Source: DASSUW01 sp963806395
Lineage (GTDB): Bacteria; Actinomycetota; Thermoleophilia; Solirubrobacterales; Solirubrobacteraceae
Length of the DNA stretch: 64,000 nt
NCBI GenBank assembly: GCA_963806395.1
Contig: CAWDYI010000020.1
Coordinates: 310,001 to 374,000 of the forward strand
Reading direction: 5' to 3'
Positions 25,376 through 34,513 of this stretch are shown one piece after another. Each line of letters begins with the position of its first letter. Position 1 is the stretch's first letter. The notes beneath the pieces are model-generated. The model was not told the DNA's origin. It saw nothing but the letters and a program-made list of their open reading frames with translations, and ran no database searches. Position numbers and translations under genes: made by a program.

Positions 25376-26399
25376 GCCGCGCGCTCCTTCGCCGCAGGGC
25401 GGCCTCGGCACGCAGGGCGACGAGACGGTCGAACGCGATCGCGGCGAGCAGCAGCGCGCCGATCGCGGCCTGCTGCCAGAACGCCTCGACGCGCAGGACG
25501 ATCAGCGATGACGTGATCGTGCCGAGCAGCAGCGCGCCGAGCGCCGCGCCGTAGACACTCCCCGTCCCGCCGAAGATCGCCACGCCGCCGACCACCGCGG
25601 CCGCGATCACGGTCAACTCGTATCCGACGCCGGCGGTGGCGTCGACGGTGCCGAAGCGCGCCGTGAACAGCACGCCCGCGAGCCCGGCCAGCGCGCCCGC
25701 GGCGACGAAAGCGCCCAGCACCCGCCGGTCGGAACGCACGCCGGCGAGCCGCGCTCCCTCCGGGTTGGAGCCGATCGCGTACAGCTCACTGCCCGGCCGG
25801 AAGTCGCGCAGCCACTGGCCGACCGCGAGCACCACGGCGAGCGCGATCAGCACGAGGATCGGCACGCCGAGGATCGAGTCGGTGCCGAGGTTCAGGAACG
25901 GGTCCGGCAGCGTCTCCGCGTTGACCTGGCGGCCGTCGGTCCACAGGAAGGCGAGGCCGCGGTACGCGTACAGCGTCCCGAGCGTCACCACGAGCGCCGG
26001 CACCTGGCCCCAGGTGACGAGGACCCCGTTCAAGAGCCCGCAGGCGGCACCGAGCGCGATGCCGAGCAGGAACACGACCGGGATCGAGAGGCCGGGGTGG
26101 GAGGAGAGGAGGTCGCCGGCGAGGAACGCGCTGAGCCCGAGCACCGAGCCGGCGGAGAGGTCGACGTTGCGCGTGATGATCACGAGCGTCTGGCCGACGG
26201 CCAGGATCGCGAAGATCGAGGCGTTCAGCGCGAGGTTGCGGATCGAGTCGGCCTCGATGAAGCGCGGCTCGAGGATCGCGGTGACCGTGATCAGGGCCGC
26301 GAGCGCGACGACGATCCCGAGCTCGCGGATCCGCAGCAGCCAGGCGGTCAGGCGACCGGCACGGCCTCCCTCGGCAGTCGCGGCGGCGTAGGCGCTCAT
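25365..26399 (-). CDS. rhaP: Rhamnose ABC transporter permease 1
   Basis: A 344-residue RbsC-type permease. LVIITRNVDLSAGSVLGLSA, NGVLVTWGQVPALVVTLGT, and FTARFGTVDATAGVGYELTV match the family, with many hydrophobic helices. Its ATG overlaps the ATPase gene stop (ATGA). It pairs with the next permease to form the membrane channel. Confidence 0.88.
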   Translation of the reverse strand: MSAYAAATAEGGRAGRLTAWLLRIRELGIVVALAALITVTAILEPRFIEADSIRNLALNASIFAILAVGQTLVIITRNVDLSAGSVLGLSAFLAGDLLSSHPGLSIPVVFLLGIALGAACGLLNGVLVTWGQVPALVVTLGTLYAYRGLAFLWTDGRQVNAETLPDPFLNLGTDSILGVPILVLIALAVVLAVGQWLRDFRPGSELYAIGSNPEGARLAGVRSDRRVLGAFVAAGALAGLAGVLFTARFGTVDATAGVGYELTVIAAAVVGGVAIFGGTGSVYGAALGALLLGTITSSLIVLRVEAFWQQAAIGALLLAAIAFDRLVALRAEAALRRRSARRAS

Positions 26400-27937
26400 G
26401 CGGCCTGTCCGGTCGCCGCGAGGATCACGCTCTCCTCGTCCGCGTCCTCGCGGCTGAGCTCGCCGGTCAGACGCCCCTCGTACATGACCAGCACGCGGTC
26501 CGCCATGCCGAGCACCTCGGGCAGCTCGCTGGAGATCATCAGCACGGCCAAGCCGCGGCCGGCCAGCTCGCTCATCAGCCGGTGCACCTCGGCCTTGGTG
26601 CCGACGTCGATCCCGCGGGTCGGCTCGTCGAGGATCAGCAGCTTGGGCTCGGTCGCGAGCCACTTGGCGAGCACGACCTTCTGCTGATTGCCGCCGGACA
26701 GGAAGGCGACCGGGTCCTCGAGCCGGTGGAACTTGAGCTGGAGTCTGGTCGCCCACTCGCGCGCGAGCCGGTTCTCCGAGCCGCTCCCGATCAGGCCGAA
26801 CCGCGCGAGCGCGCGCATCCGCGTGATCGTCGCGTTGCGGGCGACCGAGAGGTCCATCACGAGCCCCTGCTGGCGGCGGTCCTCGGGCACGAAGCCGATG
26901 CCGGCGTCCATCGCGGCCAGCGGCCGGCCCGCCGGCAGCCGCCGTCCCGCGATCTCGACGTGCCCGGCGTCGGCCTTGTCGATCCCGAAGATCGCCCGCG
27001 CCACCTCGCTGCGCCCCGCGCCGACGAGCCCGGCGAGCGCGACGATCTCGCCCGCGCGCACGTCGAAGCTGACGTCGAAGAACACGCCCTCGCGGGTGAG
27101 GCGGTGGACCTTCAGGACCGGCTCGCCGAGCTCGGCGTCCTGCTTGGGGAACAGCGCGCTGAGCTCGCGTCCGACCATCCGCCGGACGAGCTCGCCCGGG
27201 TTCGTGTCGGCGGTCCGGGTATCGAGAACGATCGCACCGTCGCGCATCACCGTGACGGTGTCGCAGAGCGCGAAGACCTCCTCGAGGCGGTGCGAGATGA
27301 ACAGCACGCCGGCGCCGTGCTCCTGCAGGGTGCGCACGACCGCGAACAGCCGCTCGACCTCGGGGCCGGAGAGCGCGGCGGTCGGCTCGTCCATGACCAG
27401 GACGCGGGCGTCGAAGCTGAGCGCCTTGGCGATCTCGACGATCTGCTGGTCGGCGATCGACAGGCCACGCACCGGCCGGTCGGAGGCGAGCCGCACGCCC
27501 AGCCGGTCGAGCAGGCCCTGGACCTGGGAGTGCATCGCGCGCCGGTCGATCCGCCGCAGGCCGGCCAGCGGGTGATGCCCCATCACCACGTTCTCCGCGA
27601 TGCTGAGGTCCGGGAACAGCGTCGGCTCCTGGTAGATCACCGCGATGCCGGCGTCGCGTGCGTCGTGCGGGGAGTGGAAGTCGACGGCCTCGCCGCCCGC
27701 GAGCATGTCCCCGGTGTCGCGCCGGACGACCCCGCCGAGTACCTTGACGAGCGTCGACTTGCCGGCTCCGTTCTCGCCGACCAGGCCGCGCACCTCGCCG
27801 GGAGCGAGCGTGAGGTTGCCGTCGCGAAGCGCGCGCACGGCGCCATACGACTTCGTCACGTCGCGCAGTTCGACGATTGGCACGGCTTCGCCAACAGGTG
27901 GCGGTTTGTGGTCGATCACCGGCGGTCTCTCCTCCAT
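26396..27937 (-). CDS. rhaT: Rhamnose ABC transporter ATPase
   Basis: A 513-residue sugar-ABC ATPase with two nucleotide domains. The first has Walker A GENGAGKST and signature LSIADQQ. The second has a degenerate loop GLVGAGRSE and signature LSGGNQQK, the usual pattern for MglA/RbsA types. I use ATG 27937. A TTG 15 bases earlier is possible but falls in the putative -10 box. First gene of the nine-gene rhamnose operon, transcribed from the divergent regulatory region. Confidence 0.88.
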   Translation of the reverse strand: MEERPPVIDHKPPPVGEAVPIVELRDVTKSYGAVRALRDGNLTLAPGEVRGLVGENGAGKSTLVKVLGGVVRRDTGDMLAGGEAVDFHSPHDARDAGIAVIYQEPTLFPDLSIAENVVMGHHPLAGLRRIDRRAMHSQVQGLLDRLGVRLASDRPVRGLSIADQQIVEIAKALSFDARVLVMDEPTAALSGPEVERLFAVVRTLQEHGAGVLFISHRLEEVFALCDTVTVMRDGAIVLDTRTADTNPGELVRRMVGRELSALFPKQDAELGEPVLKVHRLTREGVFFDVSFDVRAGEIVALAGLVGAGRSEVARAIFGIDKADAGHVEIAGRRLPAGRPLAAMDAGIGFVPEDRRQQGLVMDLSVARNATITRMRALARFGLIGSGSENRLAREWATRLQLKFHRLEDPVAFLSGGNQQKVVLAKWLATEPKLLILDEPTRGIDVGTKAEVHRLMSELAGRGLAVLMISSELPEVLGMADRVLVMYEGRLTGELSREDADEESVILAATGQAA

Positions 27938-27950
27938 TCCGACCGAAAGC

Positions 27951-28022
27951 AATCAAAACAGCACGGCCAGCAGGTGTCAAGGAACACGCGTTTTGGCTTG
28001 ACAACCCTGCTGTTGCGTGATT
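27951..28022. promoter_or_regulatory. Divergent rhamnose promoters with nested inverted repeats
   Basis: Between rhaT and the DeoR gene. Inner arms CAGCAGGTGTCAAG (27968-27981) and CTTGACAACCCTGCTG (27997-28012) are inverse apart from two bases. Outer arms AATCAAAACAGCA (27951-27963) and TGCTGTTGCGTGATT (28008-28022) extend the symmetry. The inner arms carry a -35-like TTGACA on each strand (27998-28003 plus, 27980-27975 minus). The minus one is 17 bases from a -10-like TTTGAT at 27957-27952. A repressor bound here would shut both directions. The DeoR product is the obvious candidate (inference). Confidence 0.7.
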
Positions 28023-28088
28023 TCGTCGCGCGGACGCTTTCAGGGAAGGATCGAGATCGACCACAAACGAACAGGAGATGGCCGGACC

Positions 28089-28886
28089 GTGCTCGCAGAG
28101 ACGCGCCGGCGCGCGATCGCCGAGGCGTTACGGAGTACGGGGTCGGTAACGGTGTCGGAGGTCGAGGCGAGCTTCGGCGTGTCGCCGATGACGGCGCGCC
28201 GCGATCTCGACGAGCTCGAGCGGCGCGGCGTCCTGCGCCGCACCCACGGCGGAGCGGTGCTGCCGACGACGTCCGCCCACGAGGATTCGTTCGCCCGCCG
28301 CCTCGCCGTGTCGACGGATGCGAAGCGCCGGCTGGCCGAGGAGGCCGTCGCGCTGATGGCTCCCGGGGAGTCGGTGTTCCTGGACTCGTCGTCGACGAGC
28401 TACTTCGTCGCGCGGCGGGTGATCGAGACGGGGCTCGCCACCACGATCCTCACGAACAGCCTCCCCGTCATGGAGCTGGTGTTCAACGACGGCGGCCCCA
28501 ACGTCGAGCTGATCGGCGTCGGCGGCACGCTGCGCCGACTCACGCGCTCGTTCGTCGGCCCGTTCGCCGTCCGGACCGTGCAGGGCCACTTCGCCGACCG
28601 CCTGTTCCTCAGCGTCAAGGGCCTGACGGAGACCGGGATGATGACCGACGCCGACGCGCTCGAGGCGGAGGTGAAGCGGACGATGATCGCCCAGGCGGGC
28701 GAGGCGACCCTGCTCGTCGACCGCTCCAAGGTGCTCGTGCGCGGGCTCAGCGTCGTCGCGTCCGTCGCCGATCTCGCGGGCGTGCTGGCGCACGGGCTGA
28801 CGAGCGCGGACGCGGCGCCGTTGCGGGCTGCGGGGGCGGTCGTGCGGGTGGTCGACGACGTCGTGGCGGAGCCGCGCAGCGCCTAG
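28089..28886 (+). CDS. rhaR: DeoR-family rhamnose operon repressor
   Basis: 265 residues from GTG 28089, with AGGAGATGG upstream. An N-terminal winged HTH (TVSEVEASFGVSPMTARRDL) and the wing RRTHGGAV are followed by a DeoR sensor domain (FLDSSSTSYFVARRV, LTNSLPVM, VGGTLRR, DRLFLSVKGL). DeoR repressors respond to phosphorylated sugars, here probably L-rhamnulose-1-phosphate or a relative. Divergent from the rhamnose operon it likely controls. Confidence 0.85.
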   Translation: MLAETRRRAIAEALRSTGSVTVSEVEASFGVSPMTARRDLDELERRGVLRRTHGGAVLPTTSAHEDSFARRLAVSTDAKRRLAEEAVALMAPGESVFLDSSSTSYFVARRVIETGLATTILTNSLPVMELVFNDGGPNVELIGVGGTLRRLTRSFVGPFAVRTVQGHFADRLFLSVKGLTETGMMTDADALEAEVKRTMIAQAGEATLLVDRSKVLVRGLSVVASVADLAGVLAHGLTSADAAPLRAAGAVVRVVDDVVAEPRSA

Positions 28887-28914
28887 CGCGGCGGGGTGGC
28901 CAGCCGCGGGGCTG

Positions 28915-29157
28915 CGCCGGCGAACGTCAACTGCGGCATTGAGGGAGGCGGGATCGGCCGGGGTGTGGCCACTTGACTGCCGCATACCGACGTCAAGTCG
29001 CCACACCCCGCGAAATCGCCGTTCCCGAGCGGGTGTGGCCAGTTGACCGCGCATATTCAGGTCAACTCGCCACACCCCCCGGTGAAACGCGCTCGGAGTA
29101 GCCGGGCGGGCCGAGACCCAGCTTCCCCACCCAGCGCAGTTGACGTTCGCCGGCGGC
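28915..29157. repeat. Structured intergenic repeat, copy B
   Basis: Fills the gap between the DeoR and dimethylargininase genes in the same orientation as copy A. Ends GCCGGCGAACGTCAACTGCG and CGCAGTTGACGTTCGCCGGC are perfect inverses. Two inner hairpins lie at about 28960-29009 (18-base arms, one mismatch) and 29031-29077. Both stems share the plan GGGTGTGGC...TTGAC / GTCAA...GCCACACCC. Changes relative to copy A mostly keep the stems. Confidence 0.88.
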
Positions 29158-29179
29158 GCGCAGCGGCCGGACGCGCGCG

Positions 29180-29947
29180 CTAACCGACCAGCACCGACAA
29201 GCAGGTCACGCAGCCCTCCATCTTCTCGAACTCGCCGATGTCGACGACGACCACATCGAAGCCCCAGTCGTCGAACAGCTTGGCCGAGCGTGGCGCCGAC
29301 GCGGCCATCAGGAGCGTGCCGCCGCCGAGCAGGATCACGTGCGAGCCGGCCTCCTCGGGGACCGGGCGCAGCGTCGGGAGTGGGGAGGTGTCGAGCAGCG
29401 CGGGGTCGGAGCAGACGATCGTGTCGTCCGGTAGCGCCGTGATCGCCGACTTGAGGTGCAGGACCTGGCGCAGCGGCACCGGGACGACGGTGCGCCCGCG
29501 CGACGCGACGTGCCGGCGCAGCTGGCGGATGCCCTCGCCGTTGGTCCGGCCGCCGCGCCCGACGTAGACGGTGTTGCCGACCTGCAGGATGTCGCCGCCG
29601 TCGAGCGTCCCGGGGGCTTCGATCCGCGCGACGTCGAGACCGACCACGCGGATCGCGTCCTCGGTGCCCGCGATCTCCGCCTGGCGCGCCTCGGCGCCCG
29701 GCCGCGCGAGCACGGCCAGGTCGCCACACACGACCACGGTGTCCTCGACGAACGCCGAGTCCGGCAGGTCGTCGGCCGCCGCGACCTCGCGGATCGCCCA
29801 GCCCGCGTCGGCGACCGCCGAGACGTACGCCGCGTGCTGGCGCGCTGCCAGCGCCGCGTCGACCGGCGCCCGGTCGACGTGCGTCACGATGCCCTCGGCC
29901 ATCCGGCTGCTGGGCCGCCGCACGAGGGCGATGCGTTCCTCCGTCAC
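29180..29947 (-). CDS. Dimethylargininase (DDAH-like amidinotransferase fold)
   Basis: A 255-residue pentein-fold hydrolase. FVEDT (E68, D69) and DGGDI are substrate-guanidine residues, H164 (LHLKSA) and C249 (CVTCLSV) the catalytic pair. These positions fit bacterial dimethylarginine dimethylaminohydrolase (methylated arginine to citrulline plus methylamines). It lies 10 bases after the SSADH gene and so can be co-transcribed with GABA genes. Arginine deiminase-like activity on a related guanidine is possible. Confidence 0.82.
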   Translation of the reverse strand: MTEERIALVRRPSSRMAEGIVTHVDRAPVDAALAARQHAAYVSAVADAGWAIREVAAADDLPDSAFVEDTVVVCGDLAVLARPGAEARQAEIAGTEDAIRVVGLDVARIEAPGTLDGGDILQVGNTVYVGRGGRTNGEGIRQLRRHVASRGRTVVPVPLRQVLHLKSAITALPDDTIVCSDPALLDTSPLPTLRPVPEEAGSHVILLGGGTLLMAASAPRSAKLFDDWGFDVVVVDIGEFEKMEGCVTCLSVLVG

Positions 29948-29957
29948 CGCCCGGACG

Positions 29958-31376
29958 CTACAGCGCCATCGCCACGTACTTGGTCTCGAGGTACTCCTCG
30001 ATGCCCTCCGGGCCGCCCTCGCGGCCGAAGCCGGAGGCCTTGACGCCGCCGAACGGCGCCGCGGCGTTCGAGACCATGCCCTGGTTGAGCCCGACCATGC
30101 CGGTCTCGAGCTTCTCGCAGACGCGGAACGCGCGCTTGATGTCGCTCGTGTAGACGTAGGCGACGAGCCCGTACTCGGTGTCGTTGGCGACGTCGATCGC
30201 CTCCTGCTCGCCGTCGAAGGCGACCACCGGCGCGACCGGGCCGAAGATCTCCTCGTGCAGCATCCGCGCGGTCGGCGGCACGTCGACGAGCACGGTCGGC
30301 TCGTAGTGGTAGCCCGGGCCGTCCACCTTCCCGCCGCCGCACAGCACCCGCGCGCCGCGGCCGACGGCGTCGCGGACCAGCTCGTCCACCTTGTCGCGTT
30401 GGACGGAGTCGATCAGCGGGCCGATCTCCATCGAGCCGAGCCGCTCGGCGAGCTTGGCCGCGAACTCGGCGGCGATCGCGCGCTCGACGTGGAAGCGGTT
30501 CGCCGCCGTGCACGCCTCGCCCATGTTGCGCATCTTCGCGATCGCCGCGCCCGCCACCGCGTCGTCGACGTCGGCGTCGGCGAACACCAGGAACGGGGCG
30601 TTGCCGCCCAGCTCCATCGACGTCCGCAGCAACCCCGGCGCCGCCTGGGCGACGAGCGCACGGCCGACCTCGGTCGAGCCGGTGAACGTGAGCTTGCGCA
30701 GTCGCGGGTCGGAGATGAGCGGCTCGGACACGGCGCGCGATGACGAGGACGTGATCACGTTGAGCACGCCGGCCGGCAGCCCGGCCTCCTCGAGGATCTG
30801 GGCGAGCGCGAGCATCGACAGCGGCGTCTGCTGCGCCGGCTTGACGACCATCGTGCAGCCGGCGGCGACGGCCGGGCCGATCTTGCGCGTGCCCATCGCC
30901 ATCGGGAAGTTCCACGGCGTGATCGCATAGCACGGGCCGACCGGCTGCTTCATCGTGATCAGCCGCCCGATTCCGGTCGGCGCGGTCGCGAACCGCCCCT
31001 CGATCCGCACCGCCTCCTCGGCGAACCAGCGGAAGAAGTCGGCGGCGTACGTGACCTCGGCCTTGGACTCGGCCACCGGCTTGCCCATCTCCGTCGTCAT
31101 CAGCAGCGCCAGCTCGTCGGACCGCGACACGATCAGCTCGTACGCGCGGCGGAGGATCTCGCCGCGCTCGCGCGGCGGATGCTGCGCCCACTCCTCCTGC
31201 ACCGCAACCGCCGCGTCGAGCGCCGCGACCGCGTCTGCCGGCGAGGCGTCCGCGACCTCCGCGAACACCTCGCCGGTGGACGGGTCCTCCACCCCGAGCG
31301 CCGCGCCCCCAGACGCGTCACGCCACTCCCCAGCGATGAACAGCTGCCGCGGCGGCACCTCGACCGCGACGCTCAC
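29958..31376 (-). CDS. gabD: Succinate-semialdehyde dehydrogenase
   Basis: A 472-residue aldehyde dehydrogenase of the SSADH class. AITPWNFPMAMGTRKIGPA and FTGSTEVGRAL mark the NAD(P) fold. The catalytic Cys is in NMGEACTAANRF, and the general base Glu in SMELGGNAPFLVF. It oxidises succinate semialdehyde to succinate. Its ATG overlaps the stop of the GABA transaminase gene, giving a GabT-GabD pair. Confidence 0.88.
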   Translation of the reverse strand: MSVAVEVPPRQLFIAGEWRDASGGAALGVEDPSTGEVFAEVADASPADAVAALDAAVAVQEEWAQHPPRERGEILRRAYELIVSRSDELALLMTTEMGKPVAESKAEVTYAADFFRWFAEEAVRIEGRFATAPTGIGRLITMKQPVGPCYAITPWNFPMAMGTRKIGPAVAAGCTMVVKPAQQTPLSMLALAQILEEAGLPAGVLNVITSSSSRAVSEPLISDPRLRKLTFTGSTEVGRALVAQAAPGLLRTSMELGGNAPFLVFADADVDDAVAGAAIAKMRNMGEACTAANRFHVERAIAAEFAAKLAERLGSMEIGPLIDSVQRDKVDELVRDAVGRGARVLCGGGKVDGPGYHYEPTVLVDVPPTARMLHEEIFGPVAPVVAFDGEQEAIDVANDTEYGLVAYVYTSDIKRAFRVCEKLETGMVGLNQGMVSNAAAPFGGVKASGFGREGGPEGIEEYLETKYVAMAL

Positions 31377-32638
31377 AGGACGGCCTCGCGGAGCGATGCC
31401 TCGAGGATGTCGAGCCCGGCCGCCAGCTCGTCGCCCGCGATCGTGAGCGGCGGCAGCAGCCGGATCACCTCGCCGTAGAGGCCGCAGGACAGCAGCAGCA
31501 GCCCTCGCTCGCGCGCCGCCGCAACCGTGGCGGCGACCTGCTCGCCGGTCAGCTCGAGCGCCAGCATCGGCCCGAGCCCGCGCACGTCGCGGATCGCGTC
31601 GAGATCGGCCGCCATGGCGTCCAGCCGTGCGCGGATCGTGCGGCCCAGCTCGTCGGCGCGCGACCGGAACTCGGGCGTCGCGACGGTGTCGAGCACGACC
31701 GCCGCGGCCGCGCAGGCGACCGGGTTGCCGCCGAACGTGCCGCCGAGCCCGCCAGGCGCCACCGCGTCCATCAGCTCGGCGTAGCCCGTCACGGCGGCGA
31801 GCGGGAGCCCGCCGCCGAGCGACTTGCCCGACACCAGCAGGTCGGGCGTCACGCCGTAGTGCTCGATCGCCCAGACGGGACCGGTGCGGCCGACGCCCGC
31901 CTGCACCTCGTCATCGACGTAGAGGATCCCGTGCTGGGCGCACAGCTCCTGGAGCCGCCGCGGGAAGTCCAGCGGCATCGGGACGAAGCCGCCCTCGCCC
32001 TGCACCGGCTCGAGCACGACGCACGCGACGCTCTGCGGGTCCACGTCGGCCTTGAAGAGCAGCTCGAGCGCGGCGATCGCGTCGTCGGAGCTGACGCCAT
32101 GGGACTCGAACGGCGCGCGCGCCCGGTAGACCTCGGGCGCGAACGGGCCGAAGCCGCGCTTGTACGGCACGACCTTGCTGGTCAAGGACATCGTCAGCAG
32201 GGTGCGGCCGTGGAAGGCGCGATCGAAGGCGATCACCGCCGGGCGGCCGGTCGCCGCGCGCGCGATCTTGACGGCGTTCTCGACCGCCTCGGCGCCCGAG
32301 TTGACGAGCACGCTCTTGTACGCGGAACCGGGCCCGGGGTACAGCTCGGCGAGCCGCCGGCAGACGTCGACGTACGGCTCGTACATGCCGACCATGAAGC
32401 ACTGGTGCAGGTAGCGGTCGACCTGCTCGTGGATCGCGCGCACCACCTCGGACGGGCCGTGCCCGAGGTTCTGGCAGCCGATCCCGCCGGCGAAGTCGAG
32501 GTACGAGCGCCCATCGTCGGCCTCGATCCGGGCGCCGTCGGCGCCCACGACGACGAGCGGCGGCGTGCTCACCGCTCGGGACACGAACTGCTCGCGCGCC
32601 TCGCGCACGTCCTGCGCGGCATCCAAAGAGATCGTCAT
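31373..32638 (-). CDS. gabT: 4-aminobutyrate aminotransferase
   Basis: A 421-residue class III PLP aminotransferase. VNSGAEAVENAVKIAR, FHGRTLLTMSLTSK, the Asp in LYVDDEVQAGVGRTG and the PLP lysine in LVSGKSLGGGLPLA. It transfers the amino group of GABA or a related omega-amino acid to 2-oxoglutarate. I use ATG 32638. An extension of 12 Arg/Ser-rich codons upstream is unlikely. Confidence 0.87.
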   Translation of the reverse strand: MTISLDAAQDVREAREQFVSRAVSTPPLVVVGADGARIEADDGRSYLDFAGGIGCQNLGHGPSEVVRAIHEQVDRYLHQCFMVGMYEPYVDVCRRLAELYPGPGSAYKSVLVNSGAEAVENAVKIARAATGRPAVIAFDRAFHGRTLLTMSLTSKVVPYKRGFGPFAPEVYRARAPFESHGVSSDDAIAALELLFKADVDPQSVACVVLEPVQGEGGFVPMPLDFPRRLQELCAQHGILYVDDEVQAGVGRTGPVWAIEHYGVTPDLLVSGKSLGGGLPLAAVTGYAELMDAVAPGGLGGTFGGNPVACAAAAVVLDTVATPEFRSRADELGRTIRARLDAMAADLDAIRDVRGLGPMLALELTGEQVAATVAAARERGLLLLSCGLYGEVIRLLPPLTIAGDELAAGLDILEASLREAVL

Positions 32639-32677
32639 ACGGGACAGGCTGGTGGCCGGCCGGCGGCCGGACAACTG

Positions 32678-33967
32678 TCAGCGCGGAGAATCCGCGTGCC
32701 GGTCTTCGTGCGCGGCACGGTTCGATGCGAGCCCGCACCAGTCCGCCACGAACAGCGCGATCACCTGCGCCGTCCGCGTCACCGACGGCAGGTGCACCCG
32801 CTCGTCGACGCCGTGCTCGCTCTCGGCGAGCGGGCCGAAGCACACCGCGGGCGTGCCGCCGTAGAGCTGGAAGGTGCGCGCGTCGGTGGTCGCGGTCGAG
32901 GCGAACAGCGGCGGCGGCTCGCCGCTCACGCGCGCGCACGCATCTGTGAGCGCGGTGACGAGTGGCGCGTCGGGTGCGAGCTCGTAGCCCTCGCATTGGA
33001 AGCCGTCGTACAGCACCTCGATCCGGTACGGGCTCGACGCAGCGACGTCGGCGACCGTCTGCTCGACGCGCGCCTTGAGGTCCTCGACGCGCTCACCGGG
33101 GAAGAGCGCCAGTCGGAAGTGGGTCAGGCACTCGCCGGCCACCGTCGACGGCCAGTCGCCGCCGCGGATCATCCCGACGTTGAGGTTGATCGGGTGCGGA
33201 TACTCGGCGTACAGCGGCGGCTTGGAGACGTTCAGCTCGGCCTCGAGCCCGCGCAGCGCCTCGATCACGGAGTACGACGCCTCGATCGCGTTCGCCCCAA
33301 CCGGCGCGTCGCCGGCGTGCGCGGGCGTGCCGAGCACGCGCACCTGGAACCACAGCACGCCGACCTGCGCGTTCCAGATCGCCCCGCGCGTCGGCTCGGT
33401 GAGGATCGCGGCGTCGGCAGTGTGACCGGCCAGCACGCACGCGAGCGCGCCGTTGCCCGTGCACTCCTCCTCGACGACCGACTGGAGCTGGACCGGCGCG
33501 CGCGGCGTCACGCCGAGGCGCATCAGACCGCGCACCGCGCCGACCATCGCCGCGAGCCCGGACTTCATGTCGCCGGCCCCGCGGCCGTACATCCACTCTC
33601 CGTCGACGCGGGCGGTGAACGGGTCGCTCGTCCACAGCGCCGCGGGCTCCGGGCTGACGACGTCGATGTGGCCGTTGAGGATCAGCGAGCGGCCGTCGGC
33701 CGGGTCCGCCGGCTCCCAGGTGGCGAGGACGTTCGTCTTGCCGGCGACGTCCCAGCTGAACGGGGCGCCGCCGGGATGCCGTTCGAGCGCGGCCGGGTCT
33801 AGCGGCACGTCGAACGGCTCCAGTCCCATCGCGACGAACGCCCGCCGCATGACCTCCTGACCCGGCGTCTCGCGGCCGAGCACGGTCGGCGCCCGGACGA
33901 GCTCCGCCAGCAGCTTGGCCATCGCATCCTGCTCGGCCGCGACCGCGGCGAGTATCTCGTCGTCCAC
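32678..33967 (-). CDS. M20-family deacylase (ArgE/DapE-like)
   Basis: A 429-residue di-zinc peptidase-fold protein. GHIDVV, GRGAGDMKSG, the acid pair in EEECTGNG and TEPTR supply metal and catalytic residues, and an inserted lid domain follows (GTPAHAGDAP). The class removes acyl groups from N-acetylornithine, N-succinyl-diaminopimelate or other N-acyl amino acids. Located 39 bases upstream of gabT on the same strand, so it may free an acylated amine or amino acid for this pathway (inference). Confidence 0.82.
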   Translation of the reverse strand: MDDEILAAVAAEQDAMAKLLAELVRAPTVLGRETPGQEVMRRAFVAMGLEPFDVPLDPAALERHPGGAPFSWDVAGKTNVLATWEPADPADGRSLILNGHIDVVSPEPAALWTSDPFTARVDGEWMYGRGAGDMKSGLAAMVGAVRGLMRLGVTPRAPVQLQSVVEEECTGNGALACVLAGHTADAAILTEPTRGAIWNAQVGVLWFQVRVLGTPAHAGDAPVGANAIEASYSVIEALRGLEAELNVSKPPLYAEYPHPINLNVGMIRGGDWPSTVAGECLTHFRLALFPGERVEDLKARVEQTVADVAASSPYRIEVLYDGFQCEGYELAPDAPLVTALTDACARVSGEPPPLFASTATTDARTFQLYGGTPAVCFGPLAESEHGVDERVHLPSVTRTAQVIALFVADWCGLASNRAAHEDRHADSPR

Positions 33968-33988
33968 CGACCCGACACTAGCGCCGGG

Positions 33989-34384
33989 CTATGACGTGAC
34001 TGCGTGGATCTCCGCCGGGAGGTTCCAGCACTCGGCGATCTGGCCGTCGTCGAAGCGCACGATCGCGCCGCCGTGGGCCTCCAGCGCCCAGCCGGGACCC
34101 TGGCTGGCGCGCCATGTGAAGCGGGTGGCGACGCGGTCACGCTCCGCGATCGCGTCGTCGAGCGTCACGGACGCGTCCGGGAACGTGTCGGCGGTGGCGG
34201 CGTGGAAGCGGCAGAGGGCGTCGACGTCCTCGATCCCGGCCGGGAAGCCGTGCAGCTCCGCGTCGGGCTTGAAGAGCGCCAGGTACGTCTCGGGGCTCCC
34301 GGCGTTGAGCGCGGCGACCGCGTCGCGCAGGGCGGTCTTGTTGCCCGTGCGCCGGGTCTTCGCGGCTTTGGTGACGGTGGACAT
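33989..34384 (-). CDS. SnoaL-like (NTF2-fold) protein
   Basis: 131 residues with AAGGAGG 6 bases before the ATG. LNAGSPETYLALFKPDAELH, ADTFPDASVTLDDAIAERD and a closing IVRFDDGQIAECWNL match SnoaL/ketosteroid-isomerase-like cone folds. Such proteins include polyketide cyclases and many uncharacterised small enzymes. Divergent from the PucR gene over 129 bases. Reaction unknown. Confidence 0.8.
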   Translation of the reverse strand: MSTVTKAAKTRRTGNKTALRDAVAALNAGSPETYLALFKPDAELHGFPAGIEDVDALCRFHAATADTFPDASVTLDDAIAERDRVATRFTWRASQGPGWALEAHGGAIVRFDDGQIAECWNLPAEIHAVTS

Positions 34385-34513
34385 ACGAACCTCCTTGGTG
34401 GTGCGGTCGCTCAGTGTCCGACGGGAGCACTGCCCGCGGCAACCGTCGCGATGCCGAAACGGGGGCGCGCGGTTTGGGCCGATGCCCAGCCGATCCGTAG
34501 ACTGCGGCCCGCC

